From Mycobacterium florentinum (GTDB taxonomy: Bacteria > Actinomycetota > Actinomycetes > Mycobacteriales > Mycobacteriaceae): a stretch of 64,000 bases of DNA. The stretch is taken from contig NZ_AP022576.1 of the NCBI RefSeq assembly GCF_010730355.1, positions 1,116,001-1,180,000 of the forward strand, given 5' to 3'. A program made the translations under genes and the position numbers. Shown one piece after another: positions 26,453 through 35,313 of the stretch. The stretch's first letter is position 1; each line of letters begins with the position of its first letter. The notes under the pieces are model-generated. The model was not told where the DNA came from. It searched no databases and saw only the letters and a program-made list of their open reading frames with translations.

Positions 26453-27698
26453 CGTCGGTGCGACCTACGTCAAGGTCGCGGTGCTGCGGGCGGACGAAAA
26501 CATCGTCGCGGAAAGCAAATTCGACTTTCCCCCGTTCTTATCGCTCAACGGGCCGTATCGAACGGTCGACCCCGCCGTAGTGCTGGCCGTGGTCGAAGGG
26601 GCCATCGCGTCTGTCCTCCCCATGGCCGACAACCCGGAGCGGATCCTGCTCAGCGGCCAAATGCACGGCTGGACGCTGACCGACGAGCACAACGTTCCGC
26701 ATCTCCCGCTGTCCACCTTCCAGGACAACCGCGCCCTATTGCCGCGTAACGGCAGTTCGCACCTTGATGAACTGCGCAACGCACAACCGCCGGAAATCTG
26801 GCATGCAGCCGGAAACGAGCTGCGCTCGGGACTACCCGTTGCGGGCATCTATGCGACCGATCTTGCGGCCTTCGACGGTCCGCTTCGCGTGCACAGCCTG
26901 CTGTCTTGGGTGGCCGCGGCACTGACCGGCACCCCGGCATTCGTCCAGCACCTCACCGACGCGGCCGCCTCCGGCATGTTCGACCTGAAAGCCGGATCCT
27001 GGTCCGAGCAGATCACCGCCCTGGTCGGCGGCCGCACCCGACTGCGACTCCCGCAGGTGTCGTCGACGCTGGAGGTGGTCGGCATCCATCGCGATTCGGG
27101 CGCCACCGTATTGACTCCGGTAGGTGATCAACAAGCGGCGCTACTCGGGGCCGGACTACGCCGGGGCGTCACCGCCTTCAACATCTCCACCGGGGGTCAG
27201 GTTGCCCGCCTCGCGAACGAGCCGGCCGGGCAGCGGTGCCAGACGCGGCCCTATTTCGACGGACTGCTGCTGCACACCAAAACGCACCTCCCCGCAGGAC
27301 GGGCGCTCACCCGCGGTGTCGAGTTGCTGTCGCGCGGCCGAGCCGACGACGGCGCATGGGAGTGGGCGAATCGGGCTGCTGCCGCGCCGGCGGACCATCC
27401 GCTCCCCCGGTCGCGGCCGACGTTTCATCACGCCGACGGCGGTGGGTGGTCGGGCATCACGGATGCTCACACCGCCGAAGACCTCATGCGGGCACTCGTC
27501 ATTGCGATCGCCGCGCCCTATGTCGACTCGGCTCCCGATGTCGGGTTCCACCCGATGGATGAGCTGCTGTTCTGCGGTGGCGTGGCCCAGCGTTTCGCCC
27601 CGCTGCGAACCGAGATCCGGTCCGCACTGGATCGTCCCGCCAACGTCGCACCCGATGGCGACATGGCGCTGCGCGGACTCGCCGGCCTGGCGCGCTAG
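26424..27698 (+). CDS. FGGY-family carbohydrate kinase (sedoheptulokinase-like)
   Basis: This 424-residue ASKHA-fold kinase has the first phosphate motif DVGATYVK (10-17), SGQMHGW (77-83), STFQDNR (97-103), TDAAASGMFD (178-187), the catalytic Asp in GDQQAALLG (234-242) and a C-terminal FCGGVAQR adenosine-site motif. FGGY kinases phosphorylate the terminal hydroxyl of sugars such as sedoheptulose or xylulose. It overlaps the cyclase gene by 29 bp. It may phosphorylate the open-chain substrate that the cyclase-like enzyme needs (inference). It is the last gene before two hairpins that look like terminators. Confidence 0.82.
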   Translation: MTSRSSLLVDVGATYVKVAVLRADENIVAESKFDFPPFLSLNGPYRTVDPAVVLAVVEGAIASVLPMADNPERILLSGQMHGWTLTDEHNVPHLPLSTFQDNRALLPRNGSSHLDELRNAQPPEIWHAAGNELRSGLPVAGIYATDLAAFDGPLRVHSLLSWVAAALTGTPAFVQHLTDAAASGMFDLKAGSWSEQITALVGGRTRLRLPQVSSTLEVVGIHRDSGATVLTPVGDQQAALLGAGLRRGVTAFNISTGGQVARLANEPAGQRCQTRPYFDGLLLHTKTHLPAGRALTRGVELLSRGRADDGAWEWANRAAAAPADHPLPRSRPTFHHADGGGWSGITDAHTAEDLMRALVIAIAAPYVDSAPDVGFHPMDELLFCGGVAQRFAPLRTEIRSALDRPANVAPDGDMALRGLAGLAR

Positions 27699-27715
27699 AC
27701 GCGGAGCAATCCGGA

Positions 27716-27740
27716 TTTGCCGAGTCGTCCGCTCGGCAAA
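27716..27740 (+). terminator. Hairpin after the branched-sugar operon
   Basis: A perfect 9-bp inverted repeat (TTTGCCGAG / CTCGGCAAA) with a 7-nt loop begins 18 bp after the kinase stop. It has no following T-run, like many mycobacterial terminators. Its position at the operon end supports termination. Confidence 0.5.
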
Positions 27741-27863
27741 CGTCCCGGTACCCGGGTGCCGAGCTGACGGCACAGTTGCCGACGTGAAGGCAACGACAGT
27801 TCGACCGTGCGCGAAATAGCCAGCGCGCTAATCGATTACGAATCGACCGCTGACCTGAAATAG

Positions 27864-27883
27864 AACCGCGAAGCGCGGTTTTT
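27864..27883 (+). terminator. U-tailed intrinsic terminator (or attenuator) before the methyltransferase gene
   Basis: The stem AACCGCG / CGCGGTT with a 3-nt loop is followed by a run that gives five consecutive T (27879-27883). This is a classical Rho-independent shape, which is uncommon in mycobacteria. It lies 56 bp before the next plus-strand start, so it either backs up the hairpin at 27716 or attenuates entry into that gene. Confidence 0.55.
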
Positions 27884-27938
27884 CTAAGGGCAGGAGGGAC
27901 AACGAGTCCGCTTGCTTGACAGGGGGTTTCGAAACGCC

Positions 27939-28862
27939 ATGCGCCAGGGATGTCCGATCTGCGGAGGGCCGGGAGCCATCGAGGCGTATGGCCGCATCGC
28001 GCCATTTATTCTCGAGCTCCGCAGTGGTCCGCGGGACGGACCGCGCGATACCGCCCTTCGCCGCTGCGACACCTGCGATTTGACCTACTTCGCCCATCGT
28101 TTCGATGCTGACACTCTTGACGCCATGTATTCGGGGTACCGAGACGACCGCTACCTTTCGATCCGGCGAAGCTGGGAGCCCTGGTACTCGCGGAAGACGA
28201 ATTCGGCAACCAAGCCCGGCTCCGAAGCCGCCGCCGAGCGCACCGAGTTCATGACCGAAGTCGTTGGCGCTCATACCGACATCGACAACCTACGCAATAT
28301 CGTCGACTACGGAGGCGACGAGGGTCAGTTTTTCCCCGCCGGCTACCGGGGCCGCAAGTATGTCATCGAAGTCTCGGGAAAGAACTTGGTCGAGGGCGTG
28401 CAGGCCGCCTCGACGCTCGATGAGCTGCCCGACCGGCCTCACCTGGTGATCGCGGCTCACCTTCTCGAACACCTCGTTGACCCTCTGGCTGTGGTCTTCG
28501 AGATTCGGGCCGCGGTCGCCGACGACGGGTTGTTCTACGTCGAGGTGCCGTTGGACCGGCCGAAGGTGCACCCATGGCATGCCGGACCGCATTACCGCCT
28601 TTTCCTGAAGTGGGTTTCGGCATTCCGTTTCAGCTGGGTTGTATTGGATTTCATCACCGGCGTAGCGCGGAACTTCGGCCGTGGTGTGCCACGGTTAGGC
28701 ACCGTCAAGCAGAGCGAACATATCAACTACTTCTCGACGCGATCTCTGCGAACGTTGCTGACCCGTGGCGGTTTTCGGGTAGTAAGCACGGCCTCCGACG
28801 CGACGGCGAGTGTCGGGGGCTTGCGGATGGGCAGGCTGGGAGCACTGGCGGTTCCGGCGTGA
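27939..28862 (+). CDS. Class I SAM methyltransferase with N-terminal zinc motif (sugar C-methyltransferase-like)
   Basis: The protein has 307 residues. The N-terminus carries paired cysteines, CPIC (5-8) and CDTC (43-46), the zinc site seen in NovU/TylC3-type sugar C-methyltransferases. A Rossmann region follows with VDYGGDEGQF as a degenerate SAM loop, then LEHLVDP and a C-terminal half ending at SEHINYFSTRSL. Known relatives methylate 4-keto sugars or related intermediates. I chose the ATG at 27939; a TTG at 27912 is nine codons upstream. It stands alone behind two terminator-like hairpins, convergent with the NAD-epimerase gene. Confidence 0.72.
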   Translation: MRQGCPICGGPGAIEAYGRIAPFILELRSGPRDGPRDTALRRCDTCDLTYFAHRFDADTLDAMYSGYRDDRYLSIRRSWEPWYSRKTNSATKPGSEAAAERTEFMTEVVGAHTDIDNLRNIVDYGGDEGQFFPAGYRGRKYVIEVSGKNLVEGVQAASTLDELPDRPHLVIAAHLLEHLVDPLAVVFEIRAAVADDGLFYVEVPLDRPKVHPWHAGPHYRLFLKWVSAFRFSWVVLDFITGVARNFGRGVPRLGTVKQSEHINYFSTRSLRTLLTRGGFRVVSTASDATASVGGLRMGRLGALAVPA

Positions 28863-28886
28863 TTTCGCACGCCCGGGTACGGGCGG

Positions 28887-29819
28887 TCAAATCCCGCCGA
28901 GCACCCCTCGAGCGGTGATCTCGATTTGACGGTCAAGGGGAACGCTGCCGAATTGCCATTTCTGGCAACGACTTTCCCAGTCCTTACCGTCGCTATGGTA
29001 CCGATCCGGATTGCCGGCATCGACCGTGTCACGGCTTATTGACGCATCCGGGCGCACTGCTTGAGCGACCCGACTTGCCAGCTCGCCCATCTCGACCAGC
29101 TCGCCCCCGCTTTCGATCGTGCACGACCCGACACCACCCTCAGCGATACCCAGCGCGAGTAGCTCCTCGGCGAGTACATAGCGGCGAAACACCGGACGGC
29201 GTGCGGTAATTCGTATCGCCCCGGAGTCGGCGGCCTGGATCATCGATGCCAACGCGTAGTTCCGCGGATTTTGCACGTGGGCACCCGAGATGCTCCACGC
29301 CCGCGCGACAACGGACACCACCCCGCGCTCGCCCGCCGCCCGCGCCAGACGTTGCTCGGCCTCGCGCTTGAGATAGCCGTAGGGGTTGTCCTCGAGCGAT
29401 CCGTCGAGAGCGTCGTGGGGGTAGACCGCCGCCCCGCTGGAGAGAGTGAGTGCCAGCCGTACCCCCGCCAACTCCGTCGCGTACACCAGTTGGTCGGTCA
29501 GGCCGCGGTTGACGGCGACGTACTCGCCGAGCGGCATGCCCGCAACGCGGTCGCGGGTCAGAAAAGCGCAGTCCAGCACCACAGTTGGGGCGAACGCGGC
29601 AACCTCCGCGGGGTCCCACTCGCGGCACTCGATTTCACGATCAGCGACGCGGATGATTCGGGCCCGACTGGCGAGAGCCAACGTCGGCAGACCCAGCGGT
29701 GCCAGCAGGTCCAGAGCGGTCCGCCCCAGCCAACCCGACGCGCCGGTGATAAGGATCCGGTCGTTGCCGAGTGCCCCCGCCACGAATGCCCGCGCACTCG
29801 TGCTCACCAGGCCCGTCAT
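28887..29819 (-). CDS. NAD-dependent epimerase/reductase (extended SDR)
   Basis: This 310-residue SDR has the cofactor loop TGASGWLG (about 25-32), LSSGAAVYP and the catalytic Tyr-Lys in NPYGYLKRE. The first conserved region is preceded by a 20-residue extension. It resembles nucleotide-sugar 4-reductases and epimerases but lacks features that fix the substrate. It starts 9 bp after the stop of the acyltransferase gene, in the same operon. It is a candidate for the final ketone reduction on the branched sugar (inference). Confidence 0.78.
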   Translation of the reverse strand: MTGLVSTSARAFVAGALGNDRILITGASGWLGRTALDLLAPLGLPTLALASRARIIRVADREIECREWDPAEVAAFAPTVVLDCAFLTRDRVAGMPLGEYVAVNRGLTDQLVYATELAGVRLALTLSSGAAVYPHDALDGSLEDNPYGYLKREAEQRLARAAGERGVVSVVARAWSISGAHVQNPRNYALASMIQAADSGAIRITARRPVFRRYVLAEELLALGIAEGGVGSCTIESGGELVEMGELASRVAQAVRPDASISRDTVDAGNPDRYHSDGKDWESRCQKWQFGSVPLDRQIEITARGVLGGI

Positions 29820-29828
29820 GTGGCGGGT

Positions 29829-32042
29829 CTAGTTGTGTGCGAGGGTGCGGTCGGCCAGCAAGCCGATGACGGGCGCCAACTGCCGTGCGTATTCGTAACT
29901 CAGGTGCACCTCGTCGAGGTACACCAGGGTGTTGCCCACAATGACCGGGCAGCGCTCGGCGGTGCAGAACAGCGCGGTGAGGTCGGCGTACTGGCCCCCC
30001 GCGGCTTTGGTGGCGGTGGCCTCGGCCGCGATACCCGCGTCGTCGACCGCGGCCGAGCGCGGCCGAGCACACGCTGTCGCATCGTCGAGGTGACCGGAAA
30101 GGCAGACCGGCACCTTTGACTGCGGATCCGGGATCGGCCCGAGCACCAACACCTCGGCGCCGGTGCCGCGCAGGTCCTGAACCAGGCGGGTCAGACCGCC
30201 GATCCACGCCGGGTCGTACGCGGTGAAACCCTGGTCGCGGTAGGTGCGCGAGATGCTCAGCACGATCAGGTGTGGGTGTTCGGCCTGTAGTCGGCTGATG
30301 ACCCGGCCGCGCCACTGTTCGCACTCGGTGTACTCGCGCCGCAGATGCGGGGTGGTGAGGCGCAGATCGAACAGCGGGCAGCCGACCTTATCCAGGCTCT
30401 CCAGCCGCCAGTGCCGCTGCACGGCCACTTCCTCGAATGCGGGGGTCCACATCGCGGCATTCGAGTCGCCGACCAGGGCGACCGTCGTCCGTGACGCGGT
30501 GTCCCCCGACGAGCATTCGGGCTGGTCGGCCTGGAAAAAGTCGCGCATGCAGGCCCTGCCGAACATGGCCGATTGTTCGGCCGTGGCGCCCGCGAGGGTC
30601 GGTTGCAGGTTCGACGGCACCGCCTTGATGTTTGCCGACGCCGCGACCGCGGCCTGTACTTGCGCGAACGCCTGCTGCACGGCATCGTCGTACAGCTCGA
30701 CATTGCTTCCGGAGGGAGGCGCCACCGTCACCGCGAGGGTCTGCGCCGCGGGGCCCCGCCCGATCGGCAGGGGCACCAACACCAGCAGCACCACGCTGAC
30801 GCACACCGCCACCGCGGTGGCAACGCCACCGACCCCGAGGCTGCGGCCGGCCGACCGGTTCACGGCAGGCGAGAACCGGAAGGGATTCTCGATGAAACGC
30901 AGGGTGAGCACGGCCAGGCCCGCGGAGACGACGACGGTGACCAGCCTGCCCGTCAGCCCCAGCGGGTGGCCGAGCAACGGCGCCGCGAGCAGCAGCACCG
31001 GCCAGTGCCACAGATACCACGAGTAAGAGATGCGGCCGATCGCTCGCATCGGCGCCAACGACAACAGCTGCCCGGCTCCCTGGGTGGGGGTGGCACATCC
31101 CGCACCGATGACCAGCGCCGTGCCGAGCACCGGAACAAGCGTGGCGATACCCGGGTACTGGGTGGTCGAGCTCAAGAAAACACAGGTCAGCACCACCGTG
31201 ACCAGCCCTACCCAGCCGGCGGCCGCAGCGGCCAGCGGCGACAGGCGGCTCCACCGGCCGGCCGTGAGAGCCACCAGCCCACCGACGGCCAGCTCCCAGG
31301 CCCGGGTGGGCATCAAGAAGAATCCCGCGGGCGGCCACGCGCGAGTAACCAGCAACGCCGCGGCGAACGACGTCACCCCTATCAGTGCCAGGACAACGAG
31401 GTATGTCTTCGGTGAAATCGCATCGGCGCCGGCCCGCCGACGCCGGCGGATCACCCAGGCGACGCCGAGCATAATGGCCGGCCACACGAAATAGACCTGC
31501 TCCTCCACACCCAGCGACCAATAGTGCAGGAATGGCGACGCGTTGGCGCTATCGGAGAAGTAATCGGTGGCCTCGAGAAAGAACCAGCAGTTGCCCACGT
31601 AGAGCGCACTGGTAATACCGTCCAGCAGCACAGGCGGGACTAGTAGTGGGGGCAGTAACAGAAAGGAAGCGATCGCGGTAACGACGCCGACCGTCGCCGA
31701 GGCGGGAAGCAACCGGCGGGCGCGCGCGCCGTAGAAGCGGCGCAACCGGATGGTCCCCGCGCTGCTCACCTCGCGCCAAAGCAGCCCAGTGATAAGGAAA
31801 CCCGAGATGACAAAGAAGACATCCACGCCGATGAACCCACCACCGACTCCGGGCACACCGGCATGAAAGAGGACGACGCCCAACACGGCGATGGCGCGCA
31901 AACCCTCGATATCGGGGCGAAACTTGCTCTGCCCCGGGCGCGGACCCGCACCGTCACCATTCGGGTGCGTTGATGCAGTGCTTTGGAATTGAGTGAAACC
32001 CGGACTCTGCTGGGATGAATTCGTGGCCGACGGCTCCGTCAA
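29829..32042 (-). CDS. OafA/YrhL-type O-acyltransferase with C-terminal SGNH domain
   Basis: The 737-residue protein is a fusion of an acyltransferase-3 membrane domain and an SGNH hydrolase-like domain. FRPDIEGLRAIAVLGVVLFH (41-60) carries the essential His60, and about ten transmembrane helices follow to about residue 420. The C-terminal domain has the nucleophile motif GDSN (525-528) and the Asp-x-x-His pair (about 710-713). Such two-domain enzymes O-acetylate or O-acylate surface polysaccharides and glycolipids on the outer face of the membrane. LOS and GPL sugars are known to be acylated, so a glycan substituent is the likely product. Confidence 0.9.
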   Translation of the reverse strand: MTEPSATNSSQQSPGFTQFQSTASTHPNGDGAGPRPGQSKFRPDIEGLRAIAVLGVVLFHAGVPGVGGGFIGVDVFFVISGFLITGLLWREVSSAGTIRLRRFYGARARRLLPASATVGVVTAIASFLLLPPLLVPPVLLDGITSALYVGNCWFFLEATDYFSDSANASPFLHYWSLGVEEQVYFVWPAIMLGVAWVIRRRRRAGADAISPKTYLVVLALIGVTSFAAALLVTRAWPPAGFFLMPTRAWELAVGGLVALTAGRWSRLSPLAAAAAGWVGLVTVVLTCVFLSSTTQYPGIATLVPVLGTALVIGAGCATPTQGAGQLLSLAPMRAIGRISYSWYLWHWPVLLLAAPLLGHPLGLTGRLVTVVVSAGLAVLTLRFIENPFRFSPAVNRSAGRSLGVGGVATAVAVCVSVVLLVLVPLPIGRGPAAQTLAVTVAPPSGSNVELYDDAVQQAFAQVQAAVAASANIKAVPSNLQPTLAGATAEQSAMFGRACMRDFFQADQPECSSGDTASRTTVALVGDSNAAMWTPAFEEVAVQRHWRLESLDKVGCPLFDLRLTTPHLRREYTECEQWRGRVISRLQAEHPHLIVLSISRTYRDQGFTAYDPAWIGGLTRLVQDLRGTGAEVLVLGPIPDPQSKVPVCLSGHLDDATACARPRSAAVDDAGIAAEATATKAAGGQYADLTALFCTAERCPVIVGNTLVYLDEVHLSYEYARQLAPVIGLLADRTLAHN

Positions 32043-32251
32043 GGAGTTAATCCCTTCTTGCTCCCCCGCCTAACGTGTACTCACTAACAAGATTCCGGGC
32101 CGCCAATACAACGACGAACTGCAGAACATCAACACCTTACTCGACTTCAACCGGTGGGTAACGCATTACGAACGGAGCCTAAATCCGACCCGATGCCCGT
32201 CACCGACACCCGGACAGCGCCGACGCACGGCATCTGAAAAGCTAGCTCCTG

Positions 32252-33526
32252 ATGAAATTTGTCCTGGCAAGCTACGGAACGCGCGGCGATATCGAGCCGT
32301 CCGCCGCCGTCGGCCGCGAACTGCAGCGCCGGGGGCACGAGGTGGTCCTGGCGGTCCCTCCCGGACTGCTGGACTTCACCGCGGCGGCCGGCCTTCAGGC
32401 CGTGGCTTATGGGCCACCGATCGAGGAATTCCTGGACGAGGATTTCCTGCGCAACATGTGGTCGGATTTCTTCCGCAGCGCCTGGACGATCACCGGCCCG
32501 ATCAACGTGGTGCGCAAGGTCTGGGAACCCATCGTCGTGCACTGGGCCCGGGTGAATACGACGCTGATGTCGCTGGCGGACGGGGCCGACTTGCTGTCCA
32601 CCGGCATCAATTTTGAACAGCCCGCCGCCAATGTGGCTGAGCACTACGACATTCCGCTGGCCACGCTGCATCACTTCCCGATGCGGGCCAACGGCCAACT
32701 GGTCCCGACGATGCCGGCACCGCTGGTCCGTTCCTCGATGACGGTGATCGAATGGCTGTTCTGGCGCTCGACGAAGAAAGTCGACAACGAGCAGCGCCGC
32801 GAACTGGGCCTGCCGAACGCGACGGCTCGCTCACAGCGCCGCATCGCCGACCGGGAATCCCTGGAAATCCAGGGTTATGACGAGGTGTGCTTCCCGGGCT
32901 TGGCGGCCGAATGGGCGAAATGGGATGGCCGCAGGCCCTTTGTCGGTGCGCTGACAATGGAATTGACCACGGATGCCGACGAAGACGTCACGTCATGGAT
33001 CGCGGCGGGAACACCGCCGATCTGCTTCGGCTCGGGCAGCATCCCGGTCGAATCTCCGACCGAATTGGTGGCAATGATCGGCGCGACGTGCGCGGAGTTG
33101 GGTGAGCGGGCACTGGTGTGTTTCGGTGGGACCGACTTCACCGACGTGCCGCATCCCGACCACGTCAAACTGGTAGGCCCGGTGAATTACGCGACGGTCT
33201 TCCCCGCGTGTCGCGCGGTGGTCCACCACGGCGGTTCGGGCACCACGGCCGCGAGCATGCGCGCGGGGATCCCCACGCTGATCCTGTGGAGCTCCGCCGA
33301 TCAGCCGTACTGGGGAGCCCAGGTGAAACGGCTGAAGGTCGGCGCCGCGCGGCGCTTTTCGACCGCCACGCAGCAGACGCTGATCGCGGATCTACGCGAG
33401 ATCCTGGCCCCGCAGTACGCCACCCGCGCCCGCGAACTCGCGACCCGGATGACCAAACCCGCCGAAAGCATCGGCCGCGCTGCCGATCTCCTGGAGGATG
33501 CCGTCCGCGGCAAAGCGTCAGGCTGA
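32252..33526 (+). CDS. GPL-type (RtfA/Gtf-like) glycosyltransferase 1
   Basis: This 424-residue GT-B enzyme of the GT1/GT28 type has FVLASYGTRGDIEPS at the N-terminus and HHGGSGTT (325-332) in the donor site. These are the features of mycobacterial GPL rhamnosyl- and 6-deoxytalosyl-transferases and of Rv1524/Rv1526c. The likely donor is a dTDP- or UDP-deoxysugar. It is the only plus-strand gene of the block and is divergent from the acyltransferase. It is the first of three paralogues in 6 kb; the others are at 35604 and 37188. Confidence 0.9.
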   Translation: MKFVLASYGTRGDIEPSAAVGRELQRRGHEVVLAVPPGLLDFTAAAGLQAVAYGPPIEEFLDEDFLRNMWSDFFRSAWTITGPINVVRKVWEPIVVHWARVNTTLMSLADGADLLSTGINFEQPAANVAEHYDIPLATLHHFPMRANGQLVPTMPAPLVRSSMTVIEWLFWRSTKKVDNEQRRELGLPNATARSQRRIADRESLEIQGYDEVCFPGLAAEWAKWDGRRPFVGALTMELTTDADEDVTSWIAAGTPPICFGSGSIPVESPTELVAMIGATCAELGERALVCFGGTDFTDVPHPDHVKLVGPVNYATVFPACRAVVHHGGSGTTAASMRAGIPTLILWSSADQPYWGAQVKRLKVGAARRFSTATQQTLIADLREILAPQYATRARELATRMTKPAESIGRAADLLEDAVRGKASG

Positions 33527-33531
33527 CCGGG

Positions 33532-34347
33532 TCACTGCGCCGGCTTGATCAGCAGGCCCTGTCCGGTAGGCAGCGCGCAGACCGCCACGCCATATTCGGC
33601 TGCCAAGGCATCCATGGCGGCACGCTGCTCGTCTCGCCCCCGATTCGCGTAGTCGTCGAGGAGCACAAAGGCGCCCGGCGTGAGTCGCGGCCAGAAATGG
33701 CGCAGCGCGGCGATTTCGGGTGGCGCACAGTTCATGTCGATATGCAGGTAGGCCACCGACTGCGCCTCGACTTGGTCCAGGGTTTCCGGAACCGCACCAA
33801 CGATGATCCGCACGTTTTTCCACTCGGCGAAATTGGCGCGGACACCCTCGACTCCGCTGACGTACATCCCATTGCGCAGCTTTAACTGGCTTCGCTCGTA
33901 CTCCCCGGATTCGCGTTCGGTGTCGGTCACGAAACGTGAATCGATTCCGGCGAAGGTGTCGAGCAGATAGAACGTCTTGCCCAGGCTGTCCCAGTCGAGG
34001 TGCTCCATGATGGCGCTGCTCAAGAACCCATAGCTGACGCCACACTCGACGAAATCACCGTCCAGCCGGCTCGCGCTCTTTGCCGCCCAGAGTCCGACGT
34101 GCACCCGCCACTGCCACTGATACCAGTCCTGGTCGGGCAGCGCCCGCGCACCGCGTTTGTAAGCCCGCTGGAACGCGGGGTCGTCCAGGAACGCGTCGTT
34201 GTGGAAGCTGATCAGGCCGTCGCTTGCGTAGACGTCGGGCAGCACCGTGCGCGCGAGCCAATACTCGCCGCGCACCCACCACATCAGCAGGCGAGTCTTA
34301 ACGTCTAGACCGTTTGCCACGGCGGCAACCATAACATTGGCGCCCAC
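33532..34347 (-). CDS. TylF-like SAM-dependent O-methyltransferase 1
   Basis: With a GTG start at 34347 (GGAG five bases upstream) the protein has 271 residues; an upstream frame to 34434 lacks a ribosome-binding site. The SAM site FVECGVSYG lies at 99-107 and is followed by LLDTFAG. A later VAYLHIDMN and LLDDYAN carry the metal-binding Asp residues of the macrocin O-methyltransferase (TylF/MycF) superfamily. It is clearly more distant from the two near-identical paralogues at 34507 and 38478. It probably O-methylates a deoxysugar added by a neighbouring transferase. Confidence 0.85.
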   Translation of the reverse strand: MGANVMVAAVANGLDVKTRLLMWWVRGEYWLARTVLPDVYASDGLISFHNDAFLDDPAFQRAYKRGARALPDQDWYQWQWRVHVGLWAAKSASRLDGDFVECGVSYGFLSSAIMEHLDWDSLGKTFYLLDTFAGIDSRFVTDTERESGEYERSQLKLRNGMYVSGVEGVRANFAEWKNVRIIVGAVPETLDQVEAQSVAYLHIDMNCAPPEIAALRHFWPRLTPGAFVLLDDYANRGRDEQRAAMDALAAEYGVAVCALPTGQGLLIKPAQ

Positions 34348-34506
34348 CGCGTCTCCGGCGAATGGGATGGGTTCACCACCACCTTGGTTGACTGATCGCG
34401 CAGCACCCGGTAGGGCAAACACGTTCGGAGGCACGGGTTTACAGCGAACGACAGTTGTCGTCCGTGCTTTTGGGAACCGGATCCAGACCTTAAGTCTGTG
34501 TCGCGG

Positions 34507-35313
34507 TCATGGCTTGCGCCACAACACGCCGGTGCCGTCGATTTCCACGATCTCGGCGGTGATTCCATGCTTCTCGCGGTAGTCCGCCACCGCCTGCTCA
34601 CACGCCTTCAGGGCGTGATAGTCGTCGATGATGCAGTAACCGCCCGACGACAGGCGCGGGTAGAGCGCGTCGAGGGCCTGGATCGTCGATTCATACAGAT
34701 CGCCATCGAGGCGCAACACCGCAATCTGCTCAACCGGAGCGTCGGCCAGCGTGTCCTTGAACCAGCCGGGGATGAAACCGACCTGGTCGTCGAGCAGACC
34801 GTAGCGCTCGAAATTCGCCTTGACCTGCTCCTGCGAGACGCCGAGTATGCTCGCGTGCCGGTGCAGCTTAATCCCTTTGTCCGCCTTGTAATTCGCGGCG
34901 TCCGGCGGCGGTACCCCGGCGAACGAATCGGCCAGCCACACCTTGCGCGTCCGATCTCCGTATGCCGAGAGAACCGCACGCATCAAAATCGAAGCGCCGC
35001 CACGCCACACACCGCACTCGACCAGGTCGCCCGGAACACCATCGGCGAGCACCGTCTCGACACACTGCTGCAAGCTGGTCAGGCGCTGCATTCCGATCAT
35101 CGTCAACGCATCCGCCGGCCAATCCAGGCCCCGGTCGCGCGCGTACGCGTTGAACGGGTACTTGCGCACGAGCATGAAGTTCCGGGCGTTGAAAATCGGC
35201 CGGCCCAGCCGGTACCAGCCGACCGGCACCAGCTCGTCCTGACCATATCGAGTGAGGTCACGACGGAGCAGATCGAGGTACGCAGACCGCGCATCGCATT
35301 CAGTCACGGTCAA
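34507..35313 (-). CDS. TylF-like SAM-dependent O-methyltransferase 2
   Basis: This 268-residue macrocin O-methyltransferase-family protein has LVECGVWRGG at 97-106, a VWLADSFAG strand, RLDGDLYEST with Asp203, and IIDDYHALK with Asp230 and Asp231. The TTG at 35313 with GAGGAGAGGG upstream is the likely start: the paralogue at 38478-39284 starts at the same residue with a TTG and gives the same 268-residue length. I count about 28 differences between the two, or about 90% identity, so the duplication is recent. These enzymes methylate hydroxyls of deoxysugars. Confidence 0.88.
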   Translation of the reverse strand: MTVTECDARSAYLDLLRRDLTRYGQDELVPVGWYRLGRPIFNARNFMLVRKYPFNAYARDRGLDWPADALTMIGMQRLTSLQQCVETVLADGVPGDLVECGVWRGGASILMRAVLSAYGDRTRKVWLADSFAGVPPPDAANYKADKGIKLHRHASILGVSQEQVKANFERYGLLDDQVGFIPGWFKDTLADAPVEQIAVLRLDGDLYESTIQALDALYPRLSSGGYCIIDDYHALKACEQAVADYREKHGITAEIVEIDGTGVLWRKP

